Positions 36,194-48,335 of a stretch of 64,000 bases of DNA are shown here, piece after piece. Position numbers and translations under genes: made by a program. The notes under the pieces were generated by a model. That model was not told where the DNA came from, made no database searches, and saw only the letters and a list, made by a program, of their open reading frames with translations. Within the stretch, counting starts at the first letter, position 1. Each line of letters starts with the position of its first letter. Source of the DNA: Paraphysomonas bandaiensis (lineage: Eukaryota > Chrysophyceae). The stretch is taken from assembly GCA_965644295.1 (NCBI GenBank), contig CBFFRP010000373.1, positions 248,001-312,000 on the forward strand, read 5' to 3'.

Positions 36194-39188
36194 GTGGGGG
36201 TTCATCGCTTTCTTCGTGGAAAGGAGATTGTATTGAGATGCTTGACTGAGAGAGAGGAGATGACTAGGCGTGAGCGAAAGGATTATCTTCGAAACCTGGT
36301 TCGCAATTCCATTATCAGTATTGACAGGACTGGTAGTGGAGCGCTATACTCAAAGTTTAACTGGAAAGTTGGTGATGTCTCTCAAGGTCAAGTAGAGGGC
36401 GTGTGCAAGAATTGTTTCTGCAGCTGCTATGATGTCTCGTCGTCTCATATTGATACATTGATAAAGTGAGGTGAAGAAGGGCGTCAGCCAAACAGCCCGC
36501 AAGCTAAGCGACAGGACGTCGTGTTTGCAGATTTTACCTCAATTGCGCCGTGTTGCTATGGCTCATGGTATTCATCTGACAAAGCAACAAGTAGCTGCGG
36601 CTGCATTACCTAACAGCCCTCATGTGTTGACTTGTTATGGGTGGTTATGCACGTACTTTCGACTGACCGGGGACTACATTCCCAACAGTGGGGGAGAGAT
36701 TCACCTGGAGCCCATTAAAATAGTCCATGTATACGATGAGTACCACACTGATATGATGAATGCGGGAATTTTTCCTGTACATGTTGACATGTTTGCCAAT
36801 ATTTGGATGAAGTGCTTTGATTATGTTAAGATCCGGGAGTTCAAGTCTGTATCTGGAAAGTGCAAGACCTGCGAGGCTCTTAGTTCACTGCGTCGAACTT
36901 TTAAATCGGAGCGCGAGCGGGAGTACGTCACCATGATGCATGCCCTCCATCGCACTGGATATATGGGAGAACGGCAAATGTATGCCGAGCGCCGGAACCA
37001 AGCCATAATGCAGAAGTCGAAATTTATTTCCACGATTTCGGACGGCATGGCACAAGGACACAACCAGCTGCCCCATTTAGCCAACACAAATCAGTGGGCC
37101 CCGAAGGAGGCACTGCCTCAGCACCTCCAAGGTATACTCAATCATAATCGCGGGATGACTATTTATCGCACTTTCCACACGATCAACAACTGTGCAAATG
37201 TGGCGGTACATTCGTATCTCCTCCAGCTTGAGCAGATTATAGAGGTGGAAGGGAAGCTTCCAGACACAGTGTATCACCAAATAGACGGTGGATCGGAGAA
37301 CACTGCTAAGGCATGGTTTGCACTGTGTGAGCTCATTGTGGCAAGGCGGTTATGCAAGCGACTGGTGCTGACGCGGCTAATGGTCGGCCACACCCACGAA
37401 GATATAGATTCTAAGTTTGGAATTCTCTGGAAGCGAATACGGAATCGCTTTGTGTACTCTCCGCAGCAGTATGAACACCAGATTATTACCGGACTGTCCA
37501 CTAAGAAGCACAAATGCAACGTAGTGGATTTGATAGCTATTCCCGACTACAAGGCGCTTTTAGATAATTATGTTGATCCTTCGTTTGCCCCCATGACCAA
37601 GAACGATAAGACTCAGCTGCAGTGGGTATTTGAGGCAGTGACACCAGATGACACTTATTTTACCAATGGTGTCCGTGTGATGTATCGTGCCTATGCTGCA
37701 GAGGAGCATGTCAGCGTGTTCAAGGATTCCACGAAGCAATGCGGAATACATGCAAAGGTGGCAGATGTTTTCTGGTATCCCCACAAGAATCGCAAAGAAG
37801 GCATTATGGTGGACGGAATGAAGATATTGACTGCAATGCCAAACCAACGTCCGGCGCCTTACCCCTTTGTCCCAGGATCTCGTGCCTTACTTGATGACGT
37901 TATGGTTAAAGTTGAAACTGAGCTGAAGTCTATACATCCGACTATATTTAATGAGTGGAAGTTGTGGGAAGCAAGGATGCCTAAGTCAGACAATGTAAAC
38001 GAGTACCTTGCAGATGGACACCCCATGCGTTTTCCGCTGGGTCATATACTATTCAGTGATGAGCCTCCAGACCCTGCTCCAATAGAACCCTTACACGAGT
38101 CAGCTTTTTCAGAGCTACAGCGCATGCGAACCACTGATTGTGTTAAGTGGTCTCGTTGGGGGCATGACCGAGAGGATCACTCCACTGAAAACCATGCTCG
38201 TGTGGAATGGTGTTATATTGGTGGGGAGCGAATAGAGCAGAACGCGTTACCGTTACAGCCGAAGGTCTTTCGCAAGTGGAAGGAGCGGTCCATGTTGAAA
38301 GACGACGAGTTGCCAGGTGCCACGTTTGTCCTAGCAAGACGTCGCCCCCACGACCCCGCTTCGCTATTCGACAGAGAGGGGCAGGTTTTTTCTCTGCGAA
38401 ATGGCACGCAAAAGCGAGTTTACTGGAAGTTTAGCCGAAATTCTATTGTTATCAATAACGACTCCGCTAACTCACTGCAGTCAAATTTGGATGCTGGACT
38501 TTGGAAACTTGGTAGATTGGAAGCCCCGTCGGATCAGGTCCCTGTCGACTATGCTCTAGATGATACAGAAGTGAATGACGCGGCCGCCGGGCCTCCTGTT
38601 GTGCCACTTGCTGCTGATAGTAATCGTGGAACTGGTCGCGAGGGAGTCCAACGAGGAGGTGGTAGAGGCCGTGGTAGAGGGCGTAGAAGGAATCGGCGTG
38701 TTGTGGAGTCGGACTCCAGTGATAACGAAGAGAGCGCCGAGGAGGTGCCGGAAGACGACGCAGAGAGTGTGCCGGAAGACGACACAGAGAGCGAGCCGGA
38801 AGACGACACAGAGAGCGAGCCGGATAGTGATAACGTAGACAACTGCAGTGGCTCAGCGAGTGATGCTAGCAGTTCGGATGATGAAGTCGGAGTATCGTTT
38901 GAAGTAGGCAACAAAGTGAGGAATATCAGAGGTCTGAATGGTGTAGTTACTGCTGTTGTTGGTAAGTTGTATGATGTGAAGTACACTGATGGGCGCACCG
39001 ATAGATTAAAGCGCAATCAGTTGAAAGCACCTGTAGTTAGAAAGAGTTCTGCGCCTAGATTGTCGTCTGCTGGGAACTACTCAATAATTGCACATGCAGA
39101 CCAGTGGGTTGATAGTAGTAGTATTAGGGCAGACAACGTAGTTACTGGTAAAAGGAAACGTGCTGTTGGTGTGTCCTATAAAACCTAA
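36194..39188 (+). CDS. DDE-like transposase with Tudor-like C-terminus
   Basis: Two frames, 36194-36469 and 36471-39188, appear to form one gene with a small frame change at 36466-36472. The N-terminal part has Cys-rich GVCKNCFCSCYDVSS. Candidate acidic residues lie in TISDGMAQGHN (~190), HQIDGGSENT (~270) and GHTHEDIDSKFG (~307) of the 905-codon frame, the spacing and context of a DDE/RNase-H-fold transposase of the type with a D-x-GG-x-N box and a GH...D box. After it come an RGG-like run (GGGRGRGRGRRR, ~730), three eight-residue acidic repeats (PEDDTESE type) and a Tudor-like fold (GNKVRNIRGLNGVVTAVVGK, ~807-850). Upstream exons are likely: an exon end CGACAAG/GTTAGT near 36060 and an acceptor near 36192. 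No superfamily is assigned. Confidence 0.72.
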
Positions 39189-39324
39189 ATATTTATTAAC
39201 ACTACTGTACTAGTGCATTCAAGCACTTTTAGAACCATTCTACAAAAATTCTTAAAAGTCTAGTAAAATCTACTAGATTTTCCCAAATTTTTGAAAATTT
39301 CCCACGTTTGCATATTGTTTACTT

Positions 39325-39908
39325 TGAAAACGACGACTCCGACCAGTTTACAGATTATAAAGACACTGGTCCACTACAACAGAAAGGACGAGACTTCGGA
39401 GGAGTCGGATATCCAACTAACGACGAAACGAACTTCGCTTTTGATCAAGAAGCCGGAATGGGAACCCTTGATTCTGGCTGCACAGTCTCCATCACACCTG
39501 AAGCCGGATACATCACCAATTATGAGGAATGCCTCACCGACATTCAAACAGCTAAGTCAGGATCGACTATGACCTCTTCACATGGAAGACTTGGTATTAT
39601 CCCCAAGTTCAAGCACGTGGACCATGCTTCAAGGACACTCGTGTCCATCAGCCAATTAGATGACCTAGGGTATAAAATCTTGTTCGGAAACCAATCAGTT
39701 GAGATATATAAAGATGAAATACTGCTATCAAAGGGTAAGAGAGTTGGAGGCCTATACGAAATTCCGCTAACAGACCTCGGAACTCCTATTGACGAATCCC
39801 ACCTTGCTTCAACTGCTTCAGGCCCACTCGCAACTCTAGCACATAAGAGATTGGCACATTCTTCAATTGGACTCATACAGAAAGCTGTACAATCGAAATT
39901 AGTAACGG
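39325..39908 (+). pseudogene. Copia protease and pre-integrase fragment
   Basis: The protease motif LDSGCTVSITPE and the pre-integrase signature LAHKRLAHSSIGLIQKAV are present. It is cut by the MITE at 39908; the frame continues at 40506. Confidence 0.87.
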
Positions 39909-40502
39909 AAGTAAACATTATGCAATATCGTGGGATTTTTTTTTCCCACGTTTTTAGGAGTATTTGAGGAGTATTTCTCGTATACCGGTATATTGTACTA
40001 TACTATACTGCTGCAGTATTGTGTATGTATTCGTTTGTACGAGTAGTACTCTATGCGCATAGAGGTGTATGTATGTGTGTGAGGAGGATATTTGAATTCT
40101 TGTGCACAGATCAGCACACACATACTCACACCACAGCACATGACATACATATACATGATACCATCATAGCACAGACTCCTCTGGTACGTAAGTTGTATAT
40201 TAAATCACAAGTGGCTAGAAACAATGTAGCTACGACTAGAGGGCAATGACTGCTGGCATCATGATGATCAATGGGTTGACAGTGGTAGTATGAGGGCAGG
40301 TAACGTGGTTGCTGGTAAGCAAAAAGGCGCTTCTGTTACATCCTATGAGACTTAAAATTATAATAAAATTAATATTTTTTGTTGTCTCTAACCCTAATAC
40401 CACAAATAGAATTGTTTCTTTAACATTTCTACTTAAATACTGTAAATACTCCTAAATTTCCCAAAATATCGTAAAATTCCCACGTTTGCATAATGTTTAC
40501 TT
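39909..40502 (+). mobile_element. MITE-like non-autonomous element, 594 bp
   Basis: Inverted ends AAGTAAACATTATGCA and TGCATAATGTTTACTT, with CGG at 39906-39908 and 40503-40505. The right 260 bp still encode the C-terminus of a transposase homologous to the 905-codon one (DQWVDSGSMRAGNVVAGK against DQWVDSSSIRADNVVTGK), ending in TAA before the terminal region. It is therefore an internally deleted relative of the 33759-39324 family. A split second copy lies at 60069-60331 plus 62222-62549, almost identical. Confidence 0.87.
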
Positions 40503-41368
40503 CGGGTATTAAGTTAACGAAGTCGGAGATGAATGCTACTTCTTTACCGGGTGGCCTATGTGATGGTTGTGCTAGTGGTAAATCTCATCGCCGAAAACAT
40601 AGACACGCTATCAGACAAATGCTGCTCAAGCGTGTAAGAAGAGCAAATGAGCTGGGGGAGCTAGTAGTAGCCGATTTTTCTGGACCCCATGCACCAGAGG
40701 CAATCATTACTGGCAACCGTTACATACTCGGGATGACAGATGTAGCTTCCAGACACCAATGGGACTCCTACGGACCAACGAGAGATGAAGATTTTGTCAT
40801 CCAATCCATCCAGAAAGTTGTTATGTATCTACATAGTAAAGGCAAACGCCTACAACATTATCATGCGGATGGCGGGAAGGAACTGGTATCAAGAAAAGTT
40901 CTAGAGTATCTTCAATCAATAGGGGCTACATGGACTTTCAACTCCCCGTATACCCCCGAGGATAACCCATTCCAAGAGCGATCATTGCGGACAACAAAAG
41001 AACGAGCACTCAGCAGCCTTATCGACTCTGGACTCCCACCGAATTTCTGGGAACAAGCCTCAAAGGCGACAATACACATCAAGAACAGGTTACCGTGTCA
41101 AACAGCTAAAGGATTTATGTCTCCACTTCAGTTTATCGAAAACGAAATACCAGACTTGAGTTATGCCAGAATATGGGGATGTAAATGCTTTGTGAATATC
41201 GATTCCAGTCTCCGAAAGAACAACTGGGACAGACATAGCTGGCCTGGGTATTTTATGGGCTATCGAGAGGATGGTCCTGGATATATAGTCTTTGTTCCCG
41301 CATTAAGAGACTTTTTGTTATATATCAGGACATGCATTTTTCAACGAATGTGTTCCACCTGCGGATAA
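40503..41368 (+). pseudogene. Copia integrase fragment
   Basis: Zinc-finger end LPGGLCDGCASGKSHRRKH, then the integrase core: Asp in VVADFSGPH, Asp in HYHADGGKEL, and Glu in NPFQERSLRT, with the usual KNRLPC and ARIWGCKCF blocks. The frame ends at TAA 41366-41368 before RT. Confidence 0.88.
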
Positions 41369-42420
41369 GAGATATTTTAAGGAGATAAATGAGACCTTCA
41401 GAGAGAATGAGACCTCCAGGACAGTAGGAAGTTTCAAATATCTCATAGGTCTAGCACATGATGTAGATCCAGACGATGGATTAACATATGTAACGACTCA
41501 AATAAAGCTCAGAAAAGGACTAATCGCAGCGTATCGTGGTCTAGTGGACAACAGCGGTGACACTACACGCCTCATCCAGCTCACGACCCCATTCATGCTG
41601 CAGACGTCGAAAAGTACACTGAAGAATACATAGAACTCAAAGAAGTTGGTCTCAAATGTAGTAATTCTCGATCGAAAACCCCAATAAATAAATCCAGCAA
41701 ATCAGATCGAGACCCCGATACAGTTAATGGATCTCCAGCGCCAGCCGCTACTTCCAGGGGGAGTTGCGTGAATCTAAGACATCATGATGCCGCGCAGGAG
41801 AGAATCAGCAGCCAATGTCATCGGAATGAACCTACCCACTCCGATGCAAAGATAGCGAAGACTCGCCCTTCGAAACAATTCAATGGGAATCTAGTGCCGA
41901 ATCCGGCACCACACAGTCAAGTGGATCGTGTGTGTCAGCGTGTGGCCAAACGCTGTTACAAGCCTGCTGATTCATCGGGAGATTGGGAAAATCAAGATAC
42001 ACCTGAAGGGCCAAGTAAGGTCCGTGCTACAGCAAAACAACAATTTTTAGCTGGTAAAAAGAGTGTTCTCCGAAGCAAGAGAATGGCCAGGAAACGGGTA
42101 ATTGTAAATATACACAAACTAGGTGATGGTGTATATACATGTGATGTAAATGCTAAACATGTAGTAAATCATATGGCACATGACACACAATGTATATTAT
42201 CAAAATTACATACAAACAATATTGATATTGTTATGCATGCTATCAGTAATTGCGATGACATTGACGAGCTAACCGATACACCAAAGAGTGTTCAAGATGC
42301 TATTTCAGGTAAATATATAAACAGCAGTGGATCGATGCTATTAACAGAGAAATATCCACTCTTCAGAGGAAAGGATGCTGGAGATACACTGCGTTACCAC
42401 CTGGAGCAAGAGCCATAAAG
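41369..42420 (+). pseudogene. Copia integrase-RT linker, degenerate
   Basis: Low-complexity charged coding-like sequence in changing frames, including a 216-codon frame at 41768-42418. It fits the variable linker between integrase and RT of copia elements. Confidence 0.6.
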
Positions 42421-43900
42421 GGGAAACTCATATTCAAAATAAAAATAAAACAGAATGATATCAAAATCAAGGCTCGACTGGTCGCACAGGGTTTTACTCA
42501 AATCCAAGGCATCGATTACAATGATACATAATACAGCCCCGTCGCGAAGGCTACATCACTACGTACAATTATTGCCCTATCGACCATTATGAGACTCAAA
42601 TTGCACCAAATCGATTTCACAACTGCGTACATCAATGCTGATCTCGAAGAGGACATATACATGCATCCCCCTCCTGGCATGGACGTCCCTGACGGAAAAG
42701 TCCTCAAACTGATGAAAAGCATCTATGGTCTAAAGCAAGTAGGTCTTAACTGGTATAAGTGCTGTACAAATTTTATGCTAGATATGGGTTTCACCAGACT
42801 AATATCTGACCCGTGTATATTCAAAAAGCAGATTAATGGCAGGATTATGCTAATAGCCATGTATGTGGATGATATTATTATAGCATCCACATCCGACACT
42901 GATATTCAACAATTCAAAGACCATTTATCCAAAAAGTTCGAAATTACGGATCTCGGACTCTTAGATTACTACTTGGGCATTTCTATCCATCAAGACTTTG
43001 ACAAGAATATCACGACTCTCAGTCAGGAGCAGTATGTCAGAAAACTACTGGACAAATTCAATATGTCCAACTGTAAACCCATGTCAACACCTATGTTACT
43101 GTCTTTCAACTATGATTTACATGAATACAATCATCTTTCAGAGTCAAATCAAAGTTATGTTCAGAATTTCCCCTACAAGGAGCTCATAGGTTCCCTGATG
43201 TATCTAGCTGTATGCACTCGACCGGATATTGCCTACGCAGTCAATACTCTTGCCAGATTTTCTGATATGCCTAATCTAACTACCTGTGTAATGCTGCGTT
43301 ACATGTTCTTAGCTATCTCAAAGGCACTGCTAAGCAAGGATTGATATATTCTGGATCCCACATAACATTGTCAGGATACTGCGATAGCGATTGGGCACGA
43401 TGTCACCTCACTCGACGGTCCACTACAGCTTTTACATTCTTCATAGGTAATTGTCTTATATCATGGCAATATCTCGATTACAGACAACTGTGGCATTGTC
43501 ATCTACTGAAGCTGAGTATATGGCTTTATCGTCAGCAGCTCAGGAAGCTCTTTATTATCAGAAATTGGTTTCAAACTTCCATTCTCAACAACTATTTGGT
43601 GCGATAATAAAGGTGCGGTCCAATTATGTTACAATCCTACTCATCATCGACGTACAAAACATATCGCGATTCGATACCACTTCATCCGTGAACACATTGC
43701 GGAGAACATTTTGACTGTGGATCATATATCCACAAAGTCAATGTTAGCCGACCTCCTTACGAAACCACTAGGAACAAATAACTTCCGCACATTGCGAACT
43801 ACATTGATGGGGGGAGCTGGGTTCGACATCCCATCCAGCAGCAACAGGAAGCGATCAACAACCTCAGAGACACCTAAATCACAATTACCAAGCCACTAGC
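42421..43900 (+). pseudogene. Copia RT and RNase H, frameshifted
   Basis: ARLVAQGFTQIQGIDYNDT leads into QIDFTTAYINADLEEDIYM and SIYGLKQVGLNWY, with the catalytic box MYVDDIIIAS intact. A stop follows NDT, and frameshifts near 43340 and 43490 separate RT from RNase H pieces (YCDSDWARC, then STEAEYMALSSAAQEALY). The chain ends near 43898. Confidence 0.9.
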
Positions 43901-44120
43901 GACCTAGGTGGCTAGTTTGAGTTACACGGAGTTTTTACCATTTTTTTTCTTTTATTCAATACATGATGCTGGACTAGAAGGATGGTCTCACAATATGGCA
44001 TCTCTGCAGTTCGCTTATTATTGGCTAGTGACTGCTACTCTGGTTTTTACTCTCAGTGTGTATATAAGTTCATATTCTCTCTATTATCTACGGTTCACTG
44101 ATTATTTCATTGTGGGGGCG

Positions 44121-44385
44121 TATTAGGATTCAGCTTAATACATGATTGTATCTGTGAATGATAATATTCAATGAAATATACCATGAGCTGAATTAGAGAG
44201 GGTATCTGTCGAAGATACGTGATCGTCATCATAACGTCGTCATTATCAGTTACACTTCTAACTATTCCGTTGTGCATGATAGTACGTTCTATATTGTTAT
44301 TCATAATTTTTACTCTATCGTGTTCATTACTTACACTCTAATAATCACAACATTGTTTTACTATTATAAAGATCAATTCTTTATT
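44121..44385 (+). repeat. Copia 3' LTR
   Basis: 265 bp matching 25244-25512; preceded by a purine tract TGTGGGGGCG and followed by ATATA, the second half of the target duplication. Confidence 0.88.
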
Positions 44386-46883
44386 ATATATCAATTCATT
44401 GCAGTATATTGTTATTGGCCTTTAAGATATTATTATCATCTATTTTTGCTGGTAATAAATTGTTACCGCCCCCTGCTGTTGTGTATACATACTAATGAAA
44501 TTCTTTCTATGAAAGATATGAGATATTAATATATCACTATTGCTCGTTATCGTTAAAATTAAGAAACATATGTAATCTAAAGCAAATTAACACAGACATA
44601 CATAAATAATCTATTTTACCATATCAGACCGCAATATAGCTATCATATATATATGAGTTGACATAAACAGGGGGAAGTCACAGCATGGTCTTGTTTAGAG
44701 ACAGAGTGCACATATGTTCATGTAGTGGATATAGGAGGGGAAGCATCATTCATTTGTGTATATTACGAAAAGTTGATGGTTCGCTTTTCAAGAACATCCA
44801 TAAGGATACGTCACTTTGGTGGCTTTACTTAATAAGTTAGGGTTAATTACAGAATCTATCATCCGAGATATCAATACTAGCGATGGAGATGTCTGTCGAA
44901 GCTTAGAATTCCAACTTTATTCCTTCCATGTAGATTTGCTATAGTGTTTAAGTTTATAAGCTATAGTCGATTACTAACATACTGTTCGCAACATTAGTAT
45001 CACCTATAGCGTCGTTCACCATTCAATCTCGAATTAACACATCAATCAAAAGAGAAATTACCTTACTTGAACAGCTATGATTAATTGGACACTTTCAAAT
45101 CAGGTGAGACTTCAGATAGACCTGTAAAGAGTATACAAAAAATTTTCTATGTCACGTTTCAACCACAGTCAGAAGACAATACAGATACAAATAATATTTG
45201 ATCCCACACCAATGCTCTAGGTTTTACGTACAAAATAATTAGGCTCAGTGTTTGCTTCATCATGAGATATCAGAGATCAACTGTAGTTACACATCACTGC
45301 CCAGCATTCAGCACTCAGAAAGAACACAGACCACAAACAACCTAGAAGTGGTGTCAGTACAGCGCAATCATCTCGTAATTTGAGTATCATATTGCTACAA
45401 AGCAATCCGAAGTATCCGAGAGTAATCATTTTGCGCATCTGTACCACCTCGCAAAAATACAGGAGAACAGACATTGCATGCATGCAGCATCGTGAATTGA
45501 CACCCAACGGCTGCTTAGCAAATGCAACGTGCTTTTAATCCCTGTGTTATTGCATGTTGTGCTTGGTCAAATAATCAATTATGTACTGGGTAAAAGACCA
45601 TAAACCAGCCAAATCATGAATGATGGTGGATGCTCTTGGTACCTGCTGTGTTATGAACTTCTTGGTCAGAAAATCACTGCAAAAAAGGCTTTTTGGAGGT
45701 TTCATTTCGGTGTCTATTGTACTACCGTCTGTAATACTGCTGTACTGCACGAGAAAATGATACAGAGAAGTGATATACAGCAGAGTATCCAGATAGAGAG
45801 TTCAGATGCAGGTTCATTAACGCTGTTCATATCAATATATATTTTGGGTAAACTAATTCCCATATATGCCTTGTGTATCTTTGTCATCAGTAGTTGTCTC
45901 GGTTTAAGGTCAGCACTTCTTATATGCCACATACCGCAGAGTGACTTGTGTTATTGTTTTGGATTGAGAGTAGTGCTCTGAGGGTGTAATGCGCAGGTAG
46001 CCAACACTGGCCAACGGTGGTGCCCCATCCAGAGCTAGACTTCCAGCGAGTTGATAGCTAATGTGGAATAACAATATCATACATAGCCTTCATATATAAA
46101 ACTTATATGTATATATTACATCCCCTCGTATAGTAAATTGAAGGGTGGGCGTAGCCGCTGCAAGGCTACTACTGCAGAGATGAAGGCCCAGGAACTGGTC
46201 TATATGCGCTTTCCTAATGATTTAACACAAGTAATTGCATGTTATTGCTTTTTACCTGTGGCGTTGTGTTTCTAAGCCTCTTTCGGCTACATTTGTATTT
46301 ATTTTCTTGACATCATTTTTCACTTCCAGAAACACATTACTGTCCTTTGGAATAAGAATTATCAATCAGGTGAAAATGTTAAGCCTTCAATTTTTGAGCG
46401 TTTATTTATTTATGTTGTTTCCAACAGGAACTGCAGCGCTGCACGAACTTTTGATGATTTATCCTTTGCATGGTGTGTGATATATTATGTATAATGTTTG
46501 ATATATATGTGTTGCTTTGACGTATGTTTTGCATTTGTATCCATGATCACCGACCGCAATTACAGTACATTTATAAATTCACTATTATATTTTGTGCTGA
46601 TATAATAATTATTACCACATTAATTAATAAAACTAGAAACGGCTCAACAATGAAAAAATAGTTGGTATATATTATTACGGTATAGTGGCTAGATGTTATT
46701 TTCAATAACAGCTGCTTCAAGCATTTGCAAATGAGATATCATCACATCTACTAAATGAACTCCTTCTGGATTGTCAGAATTCCTAAAATATTACCACGCC
46801 ATTTTAGGATCTGATAAAATTATCACCAGGTTTATATTCCTTTGAAAAAACCAAGTCAATTCCAGTAATAAAAAGGAAGACAA
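44386..46883. other. Intergenic region with a repeat-B remnant
   Basis: 44386-44480 matches the reverse complement of 19470-19570, so the copia element landed in or beside a repeat-B copy. The rest, including a 121-codon frame at 45616-45981, has no recognisable domain and I see no gene in it. Confidence 0.45.
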
Positions 46884-47918
46884 TTAGTAACCTTTCGCCC
46901 TATCAACAAGATACAACAGCGTGCTGTTCAAGCATTTCATGAAGTCATATTTATCATCAACGCTATTTTGGCGCATACCAACACATTGCATGTACCTTTC
47001 AAAGTTGTCAGCAAATACCTCTGCCACCAAACTGGGGTAAGAGACTGCGCTTATGTGCGGGGTGATGCTCACAGCAGGATGAGTCCAGAGTGGGCTACTA
47101 CTAGGTAGTGGCTCATCTTCTACTACATCTAAAACAGCGTGGGAAATTATATTCTCTTCCAGGGCTATCAGCAGTGAAGTCGTCGATATCACATCACCCC
47201 TTCCAATATTAATGAACACTGGCATACGGGAAGAACAACATGACCTCAATAAGTCCAGCGACAGCAAGCAGCGAGTATGCGGTGTGCTTGGAAGACAGTT
47301 CACAATGATATCGCTCGCACGAAGTACTTCCTCCACAGAATCGGAAAGAACGTCGAAAGGGCCAATATTTTCTCCACAGCATTCTCTGGCACACAACCCA
47401 TAGGGTCTTAGCCCTACGCACTTACATGCTTCTGCTATAGCTGTGCCTATTTTACCTGCACCTAATATACCTATGTTTTTCCCAGCTAATATTCCTCTGG
47501 AAGTGAAGGGCGTCCCATTCCACTCACACTATCGCTGCTGATCTAAGGAAATAGGGATCTGGAGTTGCAATGCTAGAATCCATCCAAGTACATATTCTAC
47601 CATCTGAACGCCAAACCCACGACCGATGCGCGTAAAAATAAAATCTGACCGTGTGGTGTCTTCAAATATACGATTGACTCCAGCAAACGTGCACTGAAGC
47701 CACACGAGGCCTGGGAATCCGTTATCCAAATACTTTGAAACGCAACCAGGGTCGGCTAGCACGACTTCACAGGTTGGACTAATCGTATCTGTGCTTTCTT
47801 GAGATATTGCAATGTCACCATTTTTGATGAGGGTGGCGAGGGCAGGTCTCGACAAACACTCACGGGAAACAGCATCATGGATGTCCTTTATGTCAGAAAT
47901 GATGGCCACTGAAATCAT
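46884..47918 (-). pseudogene. D-2-hydroxyacid dehydrogenase with one in-frame TAG
   Basis: A single minus-strand frame of 345 codons, closed by TAA at 46884 and interrupted only by TAG at 47531-47529 (codon 130). It reads as a D-isomer-specific 2-hydroxyacid dehydrogenase of the glyoxylate/hydroxypyruvate reductase A type: FGVQMVEYVLG in the catalytic domain, a Rossmann GILGAGKIGTAIAEA motif, and the catalytic Arg (NIGRGDVI), Glu (VVEDEPLP) and His (TPHISAVSYP). The NAD(P)H-dependent reduction of a 2-oxoacid such as glyoxylate is the family reaction. No GT-AG intron removes the TAG without breaking conserved sequence. It may be a recent null allele, a sequencing error, or readthrough; TAG ends RIB43A and arginase at family-appropriate points, so it is a normal stop here. 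Confidence 0.82.
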
Positions 47919-48335
47919 TCTTAAATTACTATGATATTTTCCACAGAGCCAATGTGAGAGTTGTACGTATGGAATGTCCTCCCTGCGAATGTGTAAATTG
48001 ATGATACTTTTCTACGAAGTCGTAGCCGTGAGCATTTGCAGGATGTGGGGAATACTGCTGTATTCCATGGTATTCCGAATATAGTTCAACCGATATGATA
48101 CTCTAGGATTATATCAGGCGCACAATGCCAATGCATGAAAAACTTCTGGTGGTGGATGTGTGTTTTTTCTGCATACAGATACAACAGAATACAGAGCACT
48201 TGCAAACATATGAAATCCCCAGTCAGAACATTCGATTTCAGCATCAACTCTTGCCGCTACACGGGAGCTCCATTCGGCGCTTGCAAGAACTGCTACAACA
48301 AACCCAATCTGACTTCAACGAATATTAACTGAGAA
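47919..48335. promoter_or_regulatory. Divergent intergenic region between dehydrogenase and arginase
   Basis: 417 bp separate the two outward-facing starts. Open frames at 48125-48332 have no domain; they may be arginase 5' UTR or an unrecognised upstream exon. No specific promoter element is identified. Confidence 0.4.

Larger units (their letters stand above)
33759..39324 (+). mobile_element. DNA transposon with head-to-head SANT/Myb and DDE-like genes
   Basis: A 5566-bp insertion in copia between the gag knuckle and the protease. TGAA occurs at 33755-33758 and 39325-39328, and deleting the insertion plus one copy restores the copia frame. The right end (GCATATTGTTTACTT) matches the termini of the MITE at 39909-40502 and of fragments at 50706 and 60069. 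The left end (AGCTGTTTTCTAG) does not match, so the inverted terminal repeat on that side is missing or the element is asymmetrical. It carries a 703-codon frame (-) and a transposase-like gene (+), with starts about 45 bp apart if the upstream plus-strand frame is used. Confidence 0.8.
25244..44385 (+). mobile_element. Decayed Ty1/copia retrotransposon split by four later insertions
   Basis: Two LTRs (25244-25512 and 44121-44385) about 98% alike are flanked by ATATA at 25239-25243 and 44386-44390. Without the insertions the element would be about 5.8 kb. Its coding order is gag, protease, integrase, RT and RNase H, typical of Ty1/copia. The inserted elements are a gypsy element (25668-32430), a gypsy solo LTR (32832-33259), a DNA transposon (33759-39324) and a MITE (39909-40502). 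Removing the DNA transposon or the MITE together with one target copy restores the copia reading frame. Stops and frameshifts after integrase and around RNase H show it is dead. Confidence 0.9.

Noticed and set aside
46140-46210. tRNA-like GC-richer segment
   Set aside because: No cloverleaf, anticodon arm or T-loop could be drawn.
47529-47531. Variant genetic code with TAG as a sense codon, suggested by in-frame TAGs here and at 50524
   Set aside because: RIB43A and arginase both end at TAG exactly where their families end, and the long open frames contain no TAG.
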